Made by a program: the position numbers and the translations under genes
Part shown: piece by piece, positions 50,735 to 60,387 of the stretch
How positions within the stretch are numbered: position 1 is the first letter of the stretch
Layout: each line of letters starts with the position of its first letter
The notes under the pieces: generated by a model
The model's input: only the letters and a program-made list of their open reading frames with translations
Told to the model about the DNA's origin: nothing
Databases searched by the model: none
Assembly: GCA_003151475.1 (NCBI GenBank)
Contig: PLXQ01000065.1
Location: forward strand, 28,341 to 92,340
Origin: Acidimicrobiaceae bacterium
GTDB taxonomy: Bacteria; Actinomycetota; Acidimicrobiia; Acidimicrobiales; UBA8190
Direction of reading: 5' to 3'
DNA: 64,000 bases

Positions 50735-52030
50735 ATGACACCGACAGAGCGCAGCGAAAAGCGACATCTTCCCGCCGGCGTGCTGGCGCGCCGCTGGGCC
50801 GCGCTGGTGATGGCCCTCGCCGTCGTTCTCGTCCTGGTGGTGACCCTGACTCCGACGGATCACAAAGGAGCAGTCCACAGTTCTCACCGCACCGCGGCGT
50901 CGCTCCGACCCCGGCCGCTGCCGCGACCGCGACCGGATCACCCCGACAGCGCCTGTCCGGCGGTGAAGGATCCGCTGCCGGGCATGCCGGCGGTCACCGA
51001 TCCGTGCAACATCTACGCCGCCGACGCGGCCGGTGATCTGGCTCCGGCGGCGCAGGCGGCGCGGCCCCTCGTCTACGTGCCCAACAGCCTCAGCGACACG
51101 GTGGACGAGATCGACCCATCGACGTACAAGGTCATCAGGGAGATCCCCGTCGGAGCGCTTCCCCAACACGTCGTGCCGTCATGGGATCTGAAGACGCTCT
51201 GGGTCACGAACGACCAGGGCAACAGCCTCACGCCCATCGACCCCGTCACCGGCGACCCCGGCACCCCGGTGCACGTCGAAGATCCCTACAACATGTACTT
51301 CACCCCCGACGGCCGCTATGCCATCGTGGTGGCCGAGGCCCTGCAGCGCCTCGACTTCCGCGATCCCCACACCATGGCCCTCGTCCACTCGCTCCCCGTG
51401 CCCTGTCACGGAGTGGACCACATGGACTTCTCGGCCAACGGCCAGTACCTGATCGCCTCCTGTGAATTCTCGGGCCAGTTGCTGAAAGTCGATGTGGCCA
51501 CTCAGTCGGTGGTGGGCACCTTGGCCCTCGAGGCGGGCGACGAACCGCAGGACGTGAAGCTCTCGCCCGACGGGACCATCTTCTACGTGGCCGACCTGAA
51601 GGCGGCCGGTGTCTGGGAGGTGGACGGCGACTCCTTCAAGGTCCTCGGCTTTCTCCCCACCGGCAAGGGGGCCCACGGTCTCTACGTCAGCCGCAACGCC
51701 CAGGACCTCTATGTCTCGAACCGCGACGCCGGCACCGTCTCAGTGGTCTCGTTCGCCACCCGCCAGGTGGTCGCCACCTGGGTGCTACCTCCGGAGAGCG
51801 GGAACCACATCGGGTCCGGGAGCAACCTGGCCAGTCCCGACATGGGGGGTGTCTCGGCCGACGGCAAGGTGTTCTGGCTGTCGGGCCGCTACGACGCCGA
51901 CGTCTACGCCATCGACACCGCGACGGGACAGGAGATCGGCCGGGTTCCGGTCGGCTTCAGCCCCCACGGGGTCTGCGTCTGGCCCCAACCCGGCCGCTAT
52001 TCGCTCGGCCATACCGGGATCCTGCGATGA
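50735..52030 (+). CDS. membrane-anchored YVTN-type beta-propeller protein
   Basis: 431 residues. A signal anchor (RWAALVMALAVVLVLVVTL) is followed by a Pro/Arg-rich linker and a seven-bladed propeller of YVTN-like repeats: PLVYVPNSLSDTVDEIDPST, KTLWVTNDQGNSLTPID, DGRYAIVVAEALQRLDF, GTIFYVADLKAAGVWEVDG, QDLYVSNRDAGTVSVVS and KVFWLSGRYDADVYAIDTAT. Three Cys pairs may form disulphides, including PCHGVDHMDF and ASCEFSG. Outer-surface location, ligand unknown. It resembles YncE-like proteins. Confidence 0.85.
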   Translation: MTPTERSEKRHLPAGVLARRWAALVMALAVVLVLVVTLTPTDHKGAVHSSHRTAASLRPRPLPRPRPDHPDSACPAVKDPLPGMPAVTDPCNIYAADAAGDLAPAAQAARPLVYVPNSLSDTVDEIDPSTYKVIREIPVGALPQHVVPSWDLKTLWVTNDQGNSLTPIDPVTGDPGTPVHVEDPYNMYFTPDGRYAIVVAEALQRLDFRDPHTMALVHSLPVPCHGVDHMDFSANGQYLIASCEFSGQLLKVDVATQSVVGTLALEAGDEPQDVKLSPDGTIFYVADLKAAGVWEVDGDSFKVLGFLPTGKGAHGLYVSRNAQDLYVSNRDAGTVSVVSFATRQVVATWVLPPESGNHIGSGSNLASPDMGGVSADGKVFWLSGRYDADVYAIDTATGQEIGRVPVGFSPHGVCVWPQPGRYSLGHTGILR

Positions 52031-52102
52031 AGGGCGTCCGGAGATCGGCGGCGGCCGACCGGTGCGAAGACCCGGTGCCAACATGAATAGGGTGGGCGCT
52101 CG

Positions 52103-52882
52103 ATGACGAAGGTGCGTTCCGCCGTCCAGTGGTCCCGCCGCTCGGTACTGGCCACGGCCGCCGCCGCCGTTCTGAGCGCCTGCGGCGTGGGCGCCTCCAA
52201 GCAGGCGGGCCGGCCCCGGCGTCGTCCGCCCGCCACCACGACGAGCACGACAACGACAACGACGGCGCCGCCCACGGGGCCGGCTACCTATGTGGCCAAC
52301 GGATCCCGGTCAGGAACCGGCGTGGCCCTCACCTTCCACGGATCGGGGGACATCGCCCTCACGCAGCAGCTGCTGTCCGAAGCCCAGCAACACTCCGCCC
52401 CCATCACCGTGTTCGGCGTAGGCACCTGGATGGCCGCCAATCCCACCATCGCCCACCAGATCCTCGACGGGGGCCACACCCTCGGGAACCATACCTATGA
52501 CCACCCCGACCTCGGCTCCCTGGCCCCCGCCGCCGTGGCCGACGAGATCCAACGCTGCGCCACCGTCCTCTCGGGGCTCGAGGGCGACAACGGCCGCTGG
52601 TTCCGCCCGTCGGGGATCGTGGTGCCCACCAGCCTCATCCTCGATCAGGCCGGCCTGGCCGGGTACCCGGTGTCCGTCGGCTACGACGTCGATCCCCTCG
52701 ACTACGAAGACCCCGGCGCCGCCGCCATCGTGGCCCGGGTGACCGCCGCGCTGCGCCCGGGCTCGATCGTCAGCCTGCACACGGGCCACGCCGGAACCGT
52801 CGAAGCCTTCGCCGACCTGGTGCAGCTGATTCGCGGCCGCAACTTGAGGCCGGTTCTCATCGGCGACCTGCTGAAGTTGTAG
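52103..52882 (+). CDS. polysaccharide deacetylase-like lipoprotein with altered motif 1
   Basis: 259 residues. An RRSVLATAAAAVLSAC signal combines a twin-Arg pair with a lipobox, so it is probably an exported lipoprotein. A Thr-rich linker follows. The NodB-type domain has HTYDHPDLGS (metal His pair), RWFRPSG, GYDVDPLDYED and SLHTGHAG near the end. Motif 1, normally TFDDG, reads LTFHGSGD, so the usual Asp pair is shifted or missing. Actinobacterial proteins with TFHGxGD seem to form a subgroup; deacetylase activity is therefore uncertain. It follows the beta-propeller gene by 72 bases and may be co-transcribed. Confidence 0.82.
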   Translation: MTKVRSAVQWSRRSVLATAAAAVLSACGVGASKQAGRPRRRPPATTTSTTTTTTAPPTGPATYVANGSRSGTGVALTFHGSGDIALTQQLLSEAQQHSAPITVFGVGTWMAANPTIAHQILDGGHTLGNHTYDHPDLGSLAPAAVADEIQRCATVLSGLEGDNGRWFRPSGIVVPTSLILDQAGLAGYPVSVGYDVDPLDYEDPGAAAIVARVTAALRPGSIVSLHTGHAGTVEAFADLVQLIRGRNLRPVLIGDLLKL

Positions 52883-52906
52883 GGCGCCGCCCGATCCTTC
52901 GGTCGC

Positions 52907-55147
52907 TCAGCGCCGCTGCGAGGTGGTGACGAGGTCATCGGCCCCGCCGCTGTGGCTCCTGTCGGCATCGCCGCCGGCCGGGTCCGTCTCGGCCTGTTCC
53001 AGACCGATGTGGGGCAGTACCCGGTCCAGTGATTTCGGGAACCACCAGTTGGCCTTGCCGATGAGGAGCATCACGGAGGGGACGACGGCCATGCGGATGA
53101 CGATGGCGTCCACCAAGATGCCGCCGGCCAGTCCCAGTCCGAATTCCTTGATCACCCGCTCGCCGCCCAAGATGAACGAACCGAACACCAGGATCATGAT
53201 CAGCGCGGCGGCGGTGATGGTCTTGCCCGTGGCGGCCAGGCCGTTTCGCACCGCTGTGCGGTTGTCCCCGGACTTGAGCCACTCCTCGTGGATCCGGGTG
53301 ACGAGGAAGACCTGGTAATCCATGGACAGCCCGAAGAGGATGGCGAACAACATCACGGGCAGGAAAGCCTCGATGGGTCCGGCCCGGTTGACGCCGAAGA
53401 CCGAACCGAGCCATCCCCACTGAAAGACCGCTACCAGGATCCCGAATGCGGCGCCGATGGAGAGCACGTTCATGGCGGCGGAGACGAGCGGGATCACGAT
53501 GCTTCTGAAGACGACCGACAGAAGCAGGAACGACAACAGCACCACCAGGCCGATGAACAGAGGCAACTTGGCCGACAGCACATGGGCGAAGTCGATGAAG
53601 ATGGCCGTCGTCCCCCCCACCAGCACCGTCATCTGCGAACCGGAGACGGCGGCGGGGATGGTCTGCTGACGCAGGTGGTACACGAGATTGGTGGTGGCCG
53701 CGTCCTGCGGGGCACTGGCGGGATAGACGTTGATCAACGCCACCTCGGTTCCGTTCTTGGACGGGATCAGGATGGGAGGGGCCACGCTCTGAACATCGGG
53801 CTGGGCGGCCACATCGGTCACCACCCGGGCCAACGTCGCGCTCTGCGACGAGTTGTGCACGACGGAGACCAATTCGAGCGGTCCGTTGAACCCGGGACCG
53901 AAACCGCGCGCCAGCATGTCGTAGGCCACGCGTGTGGTGGACCCGGCGGGGTCGTTGCCCTGGTCGGCAGAGCCCAGACGCAGGGAGAAGAAGGGCAGGG
54001 CGATGCACACGATGACCACGACGGCGACGGCGGCGGGGACGACGGGGCGGCGCTGGACGATGCCGGCCCACCGGGGCCAGAAGCCCTTGGTTCCGGTGCC
54101 CACGATGCGGGGACCGTTGGTGGCCAGGCTCGTCTTCTGCCGCCGCGACAGCACCCGTGGTCCGATGAACCCGAGCAGCGCGGGCAGCAGAGTGAGCGCG
54201 GCGATCATGGTGAGCGCCACCCCGAGGGCGGCGGCGATGGCCAGGCCGTAGAGGAACGACACGCCCAGGGCGAACATCCCGAGCAGGGCGATGCACACGA
54301 TGATGCCGGCGAAGAGCACGGCCCGCCCCGAGGTGTTCACCGCGTTCACGATCGAGGTTTCGGGATCATTCCCGGCGATCAGGCCCTGGCGATGTCGGGT
54401 CACGATGAACAGCGCGTAGTCGATCCCCACGCCCAGGCCGATCAGCAGCACCAAGGTGGTGGAGAACTCCGGCATCTTGATGACGTTGCTGAGCAGCCCG
54501 ATCAGGCCCACGGCGGTGCCGAGCGAGGCCAGGGCGGAGATCAGCGGCAGGGCCATGGCGAAGACCGATCCGAAGACGAGCCACAGCACGATCCCGGCCA
54601 GCAGCACCCCGATCAGCGTGCCGGCGCCGAAGGACGGCCTCACGGCACTCTCCGCCAACTGGCCCGCCACCCCCACGGTGACACCGTGGCCGTCGGCCGT
54701 CTTGGCCGTGTTCACCAGGTCGGTGGCCACGGCAATCTTCAGGTTCTGGGCCTGCTTGTCGAACGTCACCGAGGCGAAGGCCACGTGGCCGTCCTTGCTC
54801 ACCCGGGTGGCACCCTGGGGCCCGTAGGGCGAGACGATGTTGGTGACGTGCGGCACCTTGGCCACCTTGGCCAGCATCGTGTTGATCTGCGCCTCGACGG
54901 CCGGGTCCGTCACGGTCGTGGCCCCCGACGTCCCGAACACGATCTGATCGGTGTCGCCCGAGACCTTGGGCGAGGCCGCTTTCAGAAGGTTGATGGCGTC
55001 GGTCGAATCCGTCTTGGGCAGCGAGAAGCTGTTCGAGTAGTTGCTTCCCACCGCACCCGAGATGCCGCTCACGACCACCAGGGCCACGACCCAGAAGCCG
55101 ACGACCAACCAACGATGACGGACACACCAGGTAGCGAGAGCGCGCAT
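52907..55147 (-). CDS. MMPL-family RND transporter
   Basis: 746 residues, ATG start. Twelve helices in two halves, each starting with one helix, a large outer loop, then five helices. Core transport residues are seen in IGLGVGIDYALFIVTRHRQG and GLSMDYQVFLVTRIHEEW. RAVLFAGIIVCIALLGMFAL and ITAAALIMILVFGSFILG are typical membrane stretches. The C-terminus is short and acidic. MMPL pumps export lipids or drugs using proton flow. It lies 14 bases after its likely TetR repressor gene (minus strand order: TetR, then MMPL). Confidence 0.93.
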   Translation of the reverse strand: MRALATWCVRHRWLVVGFWVVALVVVSGISGAVGSNYSNSFSLPKTDSTDAINLLKAASPKVSGDTDQIVFGTSGATTVTDPAVEAQINTMLAKVAKVPHVTNIVSPYGPQGATRVSKDGHVAFASVTFDKQAQNLKIAVATDLVNTAKTADGHGVTVGVAGQLAESAVRPSFGAGTLIGVLLAGIVLWLVFGSVFAMALPLISALASLGTAVGLIGLLSNVIKMPEFSTTLVLLIGLGVGIDYALFIVTRHRQGLIAGNDPETSIVNAVNTSGRAVLFAGIIVCIALLGMFALGVSFLYGLAIAAALGVALTMIAALTLLPALLGFIGPRVLSRRQKTSLATNGPRIVGTGTKGFWPRWAGIVQRRPVVPAAVAVVVIVCIALPFFSLRLGSADQGNDPAGSTTRVAYDMLARGFGPGFNGPLELVSVVHNSSQSATLARVVTDVAAQPDVQSVAPPILIPSKNGTEVALINVYPASAPQDAATTNLVYHLRQQTIPAAVSGSQMTVLVGGTTAIFIDFAHVLSAKLPLFIGLVVLLSFLLLSVVFRSIVIPLVSAAMNVLSIGAAFGILVAVFQWGWLGSVFGVNRAGPIEAFLPVMLFAILFGLSMDYQVFLVTRIHEEWLKSGDNRTAVRNGLAATGKTITAAALIMILVFGSFILGGERVIKEFGLGLAGGILVDAIVIRMAVVPSVMLLIGKANWWFPKSLDRVLPHIGLEQAETDPAGGDADRSHSGGADDLVTTSQRR

Positions 55148-55161
55148 GACGGGAACTCCTC

Positions 55162-55827
55162 TTATGGCTGAGGCTGGGGGGACAGCCGGTGGGGGATGAC
55201 GGGGGCGGAGGTGGAGGTGGAGGCGGTCGCCAAGGGCAGGATCACGTCGTTGATGACCTGCGCGGCGAAGTTCTGGTCCGGACTCTCACCGTAGGTGAGG
55301 AGGTGCTGGATCGCGAGCGCGGGAAAGAGCGAAACCAGGAGGTCGAGATTCCGGTCGGCCGGCATCTCCCCGCGGGCCACGGCCCGTTCGAATACCTGCT
55401 TCAGCCCCGCCCGGCCGGGATCGAGCTGGCGCTCCCGGAACACCCGGCGCAGCTCGGCGTCACGGGCCAGCGCCGTGATCATCCCGAACATCAACTGGGT
55501 GACGAACTGGCTGTCGGTGCTGCCGGCGCGCTGGGCAATGGCCTCGAGGTCGCCGCGCAGGCTGCCGGTGTCGGGCACCGGCGGGTTCCTCTTCAGGCCG
55601 TGCAGGGCGTCGACGACCAACTCGGCCTTGCCCGACCACCGGCGGTAGATGGTGGTCTTGCTGGCCCGGGCCCGGGCCGCCACGGAATCGATGGTCAGCC
55701 GGTCGTAGCCGATCTCGGCCAGCAATTCGAGCGTCGCCTTACGCAGTGCCACGTCGCGCGAGGCGTCGAGGGGACGGCCGCCGTGATGCTCGTTCTCCTC
55801 GACCTTGCTCGTCTCTGCGGGGGGCAT
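55162..55827 (-). CDS. TetR-family regulator (TetR_C_33-like)
   Basis: 221 residues. The helix-turn-helix is clear: RKATLELLAEIGYDRLTIDS, then RARASKTTIYRRWSGKAELV. The C-terminal ligand domain ends in a short Ser/Thr-rich tail. It lies first in an operon with the MMPL pump and is divergent from the flavin monooxygenase gene; the palindrome at 55865-55879 is its probable site. Confidence 0.92.
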   Translation of the reverse strand: MPPAETSKVEENEHHGGRPLDASRDVALRKATLELLAEIGYDRLTIDSVAARARASKTTIYRRWSGKAELVVDALHGLKRNPPVPDTGSLRGDLEAIAQRAGSTDSQFVTQLMFGMITALARDAELRRVFRERQLDPGRAGLKQVFERAVARGEMPADRNLDLLVSLFPALAIQHLLTYGESPDQNFAAQVINDVILPLATASTSTSAPVIPHRLSPQPQP

Positions 55828-55864
55828 CTCAGATCCTCATCGACCGGCAGGGTCCAATTCTTAA

Positions 55865-55879
55865 ACGATACGGTATCGT
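55865..55879. promoter_or_regulatory. 15-bp palindrome, probable TetR operator
   Basis: ACGATAC, one base, GTATCGT form a perfect inverted repeat in the 104-base gap between the TetR gene and the flavin monooxygenase gene. Length and base composition match operators of AcrR/TetR-type repressors. It sits where it could control both directions. Confidence 0.72.
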
Positions 55880-55931
55880 ACTCTATCTGGGGCCTCGGGA
55901 GGTGGGAGCGCCCATAGGCCAAACTTCACCC

Positions 55932-57390
55932 ATGTCCAAGACCAGGCGGGACCTTCGCTTCGCCGTCATCGGCGCCGGGATGTCGGGGATCCTGTCCGCC
56001 ATCAAGCTGAAGGAAGCCGGATTCACGGATTTCACCGTCTACGAGAAGGCGGACCGGTTGGGCGGGACCTGGCGGGAGAACACCTATCCCGGGCTCTCCT
56101 GCGACGTGCCGTCGCACCTCTACTCCTACTCGTTCGCCCCCAATCCCGACTGGAGCCACCTCTACTCGCCGGGACCCGAGATCCAGGCCTACTTCGAACG
56201 GGTGGCCGACCAGTACGGCGTGATGCCGTATATCCTTCGGCGACGAGGTGGTGCGCTGCCGTTTCACCGGGGGCCGGTGGCACATCGAAACAGCCCATGG
56301 GGTGCGTGACGAGGTCGACGTCGTGATCGCCGCCACCGGGGTGCTTCATCACCCGAGGTATCCCGACATCGACGGCCTCGACTCCTTTGGAGGCGCTCTC
56401 TTCCACAGCGCCCGGTGGGACCACTCCGTGTCCATCGACGGGGCTCGCGTCGGGATCATCGGGACGGGATCAACGGCCATGCAGATCGTGGCCGGCATCG
56501 TCGACCGAACGCAGAGGCTCACGCTGTTCCAGCGCACGGCCCAATGGGTCATGCCGTCTGTCAATCCGTCGTACACGCCCGAGGAGCAGGCCGCCTTCCG
56601 CGCCGATGGACGCGTGATGCAGGATCTGCGCCAGAGCGTGGCCGATCTCTTCGACCACTTCTCCGACGGGATCGTCAACGCCTCATCGCCGGAGATGAAG
56701 GTGATCGAGCAATTCTGCCTCGACAACCTCGAGAAGAACGTGGCCGACCCGGCGCTGCGCGAACGTCTGCGGCCGGACTACCGCGCCGGCTGCAAACGTC
56801 TCGTCGTCTCGGCCAATTTCTACGAGGCCATCCAGAAGCCGAACGCCGTATTGGTCACCGAAGCCATCGACGCCGTCGAGCGGGCCGGGATCCGCACCGC
56901 CGACGGCCGGTTGCACGAGCTCGATGTCATCGTGCTGGCCACCGGTTTCCAGGTCAACGCCTTTGTCCGGCCCATGGCGGTGCTCGGGCGTGACGGAGCT
57001 GATCTCAGCCAATTGTGGAAGGACCGGCCCGAGGCCTATCTCTCCATCTCCGTCCCCGACTTCCCCAACTTCTTCATGCTCAACGGACCCAACGGACCGG
57101 TGGGAAACTTCTCGCTCATCGAGGTGGCCGAACTGCAGCTGGGCTACATCATGCAGTTGGTCGAGCGCTTGCGTGGCGGTGAGGCCCGAGAGATCAGCGC
57201 CACCGAGAACGCCATGACCACGCTGGAGGACGCCCGCGTGGTGGCGGCCGAGAACACGATCTGGTCGACGGGATGCCACAGCTGGTACCTCGACGATCGC
57301 GGCGTTCCCGCCGTCTGGCCCTGGCCGTTCTCGCAGTTCCGGACCGAGATGGCCGAGCCCAAGTGGGAGGCCTACGAGCTCCGGGGCTGA
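55932..57390 (+). pseudogene. flavin-containing monooxygenase (BVMO-like) with one frameshift
   Basis: From ATG 55932 the first frame gives VIGAGMSGILSAIKLKEAG (FAD site), GGTWRENTYPGLSCDVPSH and YSYSFAPNPDWSHLYSPG. Near 56231-56240, after YGVMPYI, the frame is lost; the next frame resumes with VRCRFTGGRWHIETAHG, VVIAATGVLHHP, the BVMO-like fingerprint FGGALFHSARWD, the NADPH site GIIGTGSTAMQI and ATGF, and ends at 57390. One extra base or two lost bases explain it. Together the parts span a full-length oxygenase of about 485 residues. It may oxidise ketones or sulphur or nitrogen compounds. Either a recent pseudogene or a sequence error. Confidence 0.85.
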
Positions 57391-57499
57391 CCAGGTGGCG
57401 ACGGTCGACTCCGCGGACGAAGGTGCGAAATCATCCTTTGGGATGAGGAGAATTCCACCGTGGCAGGGCTCATGATTTCCCCCGCTTCCTTAACGTGAC

Positions 57500-57547
57500 C
57501 ACGGGCGGGGGAGTTCCCGAGCCCCCCAGGGAACTTACCCGCCCGTG
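57500..57547. terminator. long two-part hairpin between convergent genes
   Basis: CACGGGCGGG (57500-57509) pairs with CCCGCCCGTG (57538-57547), and AGTTCCC (57512-57518) with GGGAACT (57529-57535), with a small bulge between. It lies between the monooxygenase stop codon and the aldolase stop codon and so can end transcripts from both sides. No T run is needed for such GC-rich stems. Confidence 0.75.
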
Positions 57548-57574
57548 ATTGGCAGGGTCGCCGGACCCGAGGGG

Positions 57575-58318
57575 TCAGTCGAGGAGATCGGGGTCGGCGC
57601 GCAGCTCGGCGCGCACGGCCGCTTCCCAGAAGCCGAGGAAGCCCTCCCCGGCGCTGTTGGCCATGAAGTCGAGGAACGTCTTCGGCAGCGGAGACGGCGC
57701 ATTGCTACCGGCGGCCCGGACATGCCAGGCCCGCTGGCAACGCTGTTCGAGGGCGACGGCGCGCTGGTGCACGGCCCGCGCCGATCCGCCCAGCACGAAG
57801 ACGCCGTGGCCGGCGAGAAGAGCGAGGGACGCGCCGGCCATCTGCTCGACGGCGCGCCGGGCGCTGGCCGGATCGTTCACCGGGCCTTCGTACTCGTTCA
57901 CCAAGCAGAGCTCGCCCCCGCCGCCGAGGGCCGAGCTCTGGTCCATCACCGGGGGTACCTCGCCCATGTCGGCCCACACCGTTGCGTACAGGGGATGGTT
58001 GTGCACCGCCCAGGCGACATCGGAGCGCAGCTTGTGCATCTCCAGGTGCAGAGGGACGCCGAGCGGCACGGGCCAGTCCCCTTCGACCACCCGGCCGTCG
58101 AGGTCGATCCGCAGCACCTGCGAGGGCCGCAGTTCGGCCCAGGTGATCAACCATGGATTGCACAGCAGGGTGCCGTCGCCCAGGTTCACGGTGATATGGC
58201 CGGCCAGGTGGTCGTTGTAGCCCTCTCGCCACAAGGTGCGGGCCAACACGACCAGTTCCTCGCGCGGTGACAGGTCGGGGATCAGTTTGTCGGCCGTGGG
58301 GGTGAAGTCCATGGGCAT
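57575..58318 (-). CDS. class II aldolase/adducin family protein
   Basis: 247 residues. Metal ligands are visible in NDHLAGHITVN, AWAVHNHPLYATVW (HNHP) and LLAGHGVFVLG. RPSQVLRIDLDGRVVEGDWP is the typical strand region. Family members cleave or form sugar-phosphate aldols or act on related compounds; many in actinobacteria have unknown substrates. It starts three bases after the stop codon of the amidohydrolase on the same strand, so the two are co-transcribed. Confidence 0.88.
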   Translation of the reverse strand: MPMDFTPTADKLIPDLSPREELVVLARTLWREGYNDHLAGHITVNLGDGTLLCNPWLITWAELRPSQVLRIDLDGRVVEGDWPVPLGVPLHLEMHKLRSDVAWAVHNHPLYATVWADMGEVPPVMDQSSALGGGGELCLVNEYEGPVNDPASARRAVEQMAGASLALLAGHGVFVLGGSARAVHQRAVALEQRCQRAWHVRAAGSNAPSPLPKTFLDFMANSAGEGFLGFWEAAVRAELRADPDLLD

Positions 58319-58321
58319 CTC

Positions 58322-59524
58322 CTATCCCTCGGGCAGGACGCGGTCGGGCAGCGGGTGGCGGTACAGGGCGGCGGCGTTCCCGCTGCACATGGCCCGCAGC
58401 TCGGCGGGCGGGATGTGGCCCCAGTACTTCTCGATCACGGCCTGGGTATCGGGCCAGGTGCTGTCGCCGTGGGGGTAGTCGACCTCGACCATCACGTGGT
58501 CGATCCCGATCCGGTGCCGGGTGTCGATGGTCGACGGGTCATCGAGGGTGCAGAACCAGAAGTTCCGCTTGAGCACCTCGGCCGGGGGGAGATCGCCCCA
58601 ACCCCGTCCGTAGCCGGAACGCTCCACCATGTTGTCGAGCCGGTCGAGCAGCATGGCCACCCAACCGATCCCCCCTTCGCTCATGGCGATCTTGAGACCG
58701 GGGTGGCGCATGGGGTGTTCGGACCACAGCCACTCGGCGCACGCCTGCAGGGACTGCTGCCCGAACAGCGTGGCCCCCAGCTGGAGGATCGGAGCCCCCG
58801 GCGGTGCCTTGGGCATACCCGAGCTGCCGACGTGCAGCGACACCACGGTGTCGGTGTCGACAATGGCTTCGATGATGGGGTCCCAGTGGGCGCGGTCCCA
58901 CAGCGACGGCAGGCCGATCTCGTGCGGGCGCTCGGGGAGTGTCACCGAGGTGAAGCCGCGCTCGGCGTTGCGGCGGATCTCGGCCACGGCCAACGCCGGA
59001 TCGCTCAAATAGGTGATCCCGAGGGGCACGATCCGCTCGGGGTGGACCTGGTACCAGGCCTCGTAGAGCCAGTCGTTCCAGGCCCGGATGCAGGCCAGCC
59101 CGAGGTCGCCGTCCGACGCGTTGAAGAACACCCGCCCGCAGAAGCCGGTGATCTGGGAGGGGAAGTTGACCGACGCCCATACCCCGTTGATGTCCATGTC
59201 GCGCACCCGGGCTTCGATCTCGTAGCAGCCGGGGCGCATCTGGTCGAAACGGAACGGCTCCAGGCTGTAGGTCTCCGGACGCCGTCCGGCCACGGCGTTC
59301 ATGCCCACCTGGGTGTAGCGCTCCCCCTCGAACTCCCACACCTGGTGCCCCTCGGGTGTTTCCACGATGTGCGGTGCCCGGTCGGCCAGGTTCGCCGGCA
59401 GCCGTCCCTCGAAGGTGTCGGGAGGCTCCACCACGTGATCGTCGACCGAGATCACCGAGGCGAAGACCTGGCGCGGGCTCGGGTCGGGGAGGAAGAGCTC
59501 GTCCTCGGTCACTTCTTGCGCCAT
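58322..59524 (-). CDS. amidohydrolase family protein
   Basis: 400 residues from ATG 59524 (MAQEVTEDELF). It is a metal-dependent TIM-barrel hydrolase/decarboxylase of the Amidohydro_2 type: SVDDHVVEPPDTF has the first metal residues, SLHVGSSGMP a second-site His, KIAMSEGGIGWV the Glu, and VMVEVDYPHGDSTWPDT the Asp. Similar proteins often act on aromatic acids such as 2-amino-3-carboxymuconate-type compounds. A similar gene lies at 62476. Role inferred from the fold. Confidence 0.88.
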   Translation of the reverse strand: MAQEVTEDELFLPDPSPRQVFASVISVDDHVVEPPDTFEGRLPANLADRAPHIVETPEGHQVWEFEGERYTQVGMNAVAGRRPETYSLEPFRFDQMRPGCYEIEARVRDMDINGVWASVNFPSQITGFCGRVFFNASDGDLGLACIRAWNDWLYEAWYQVHPERIVPLGITYLSDPALAVAEIRRNAERGFTSVTLPERPHEIGLPSLWDRAHWDPIIEAIVDTDTVVSLHVGSSGMPKAPPGAPILQLGATLFGQQSLQACAEWLWSEHPMRHPGLKIAMSEGGIGWVAMLLDRLDNMVERSGYGRGWGDLPPAEVLKRNFWFCTLDDPSTIDTRHRIGIDHVMVEVDYPHGDSTWPDTQAVIEKYWGHIPPAELRAMCSGNAAALYRHPLPDRVLPEG

Positions 59525-59598
59525 GACTGCCCCCTGCTGCGAAGGATAGGCCCGTCGACGGGGTTGGGCCACGCGACGCCGACCCCGCGGGGTGCGGG

Positions 59599-60387
59599 CT
59601 ATATCGGCAGGGTCAGGCCCGTCTCGAGCAACGTCTTCAGGCTCGAAATGACGACCGGCCAACCGTATGTGATGCCCGGCAGCACCGCGCTCCCGGTTTC
59701 GAAGCCGTCGTGCACGACGGTCAGCTTCACCATCTCCCCCACCGGCTCGATGTCGAAGGCCACTTTCGACCGGGGCTCAGAGGAAATCTTGGCCAGGTGC
59801 TCGTCACTCATGGAATGCGACGCCGCCCATTCGGGGGTGAAGGTGTGCCAGGTGTACGCCAACCGGCGAAAGGGTTCGGACTCGAGGACGACCTGCTCGG
59901 GATCGGAGATCGTCACGCCGTTCTGCACCACGGTGATCACCGACCCCACGGCCCAGTCGGACTCGAACGTCACGTCCCAGTACTGCTTCGTGAAGGCCGG
60001 TTCGGTCAAGGCCTGCCAGAGGCGCTGTGGCGTGGTGTTGATGTAGCTCGTGTAGACGAACTCAGGCTCCTCCATGGCGGTGCTGTGCTCCAGTGCTCTC
60101 TTCAGGTCCGCCAGCGCGTGTACCCGTTGCCGGTCGTAGCGGGTGATCCAGCGTTCGGCGATCTCGTTGATGGGCGCCGCATTCAGGTAGTGCAGCTTTT
60201 CCCGGCCCCGCCAGACGGTGGTGACCAGATTGGCCGCCTCCAAGACGGCCAGATGCTTGCTGACCGACTGCCGGGCCATCTCCAGACCGGCACAGAGCTC
60301 GCGCAGCGTTTGTCCGTTGCGCTCGTTCAAGCTGTCCAGCAGACGGCGCCGGCTCGGGTCGGCCAGTGCCTTGAAGACCTCGTCCAT
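59599..60387 (-). CDS. ArsR-type helix-turn-helix fused to AHSA1-like domain
   Basis: 262 residues. Residues 1-90 are an ArsR winged helix: FKALADPSRRRLLDSL, LCAGLEMARQSVSKHLAVLE, NLVTTVWRGREKLHYLN. Residues 105-250 are an SRPBCC (AHSA1-like) domain: YTSYINTTPQRLWQALTEP, FTKQYWDVTFESDW, ITVVQNGVTISDPE, VKLTVVHDGFETGS. No Cys metal site is visible, so ligand sensing likely uses the AHSA1 cavity. Its start overlaps the stop codon of the next upstream AHSA1 gene by one base. Confidence 0.9.
   Translation of the reverse strand: MDEVFKALADPSRRRLLDSLNERNGQTLRELCAGLEMARQSVSKHLAVLEAANLVTTVWRGREKLHYLNAAPINEIAERWITRYDRQRVHALADLKRALEHSTAMEEPEFVYTSYINTTPQRLWQALTEPAFTKQYWDVTFESDWAVGSVITVVQNGVTISDPEQVVLESEPFRRLAYTWHTFTPEWAASHSMSDEHLAKISSEPRSKVAFDIEPVGEMVKLTVVHDGFETGSAVLPGITYGWPVVISSLKTLLETGLTLPI

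Noticed and set aside
52935..54296. 453-codon minus-strand frame inside the MMPL gene
   Set aside because: Arg/Pro/His-rich shadow frame; the MMPL reading has full family motifs.
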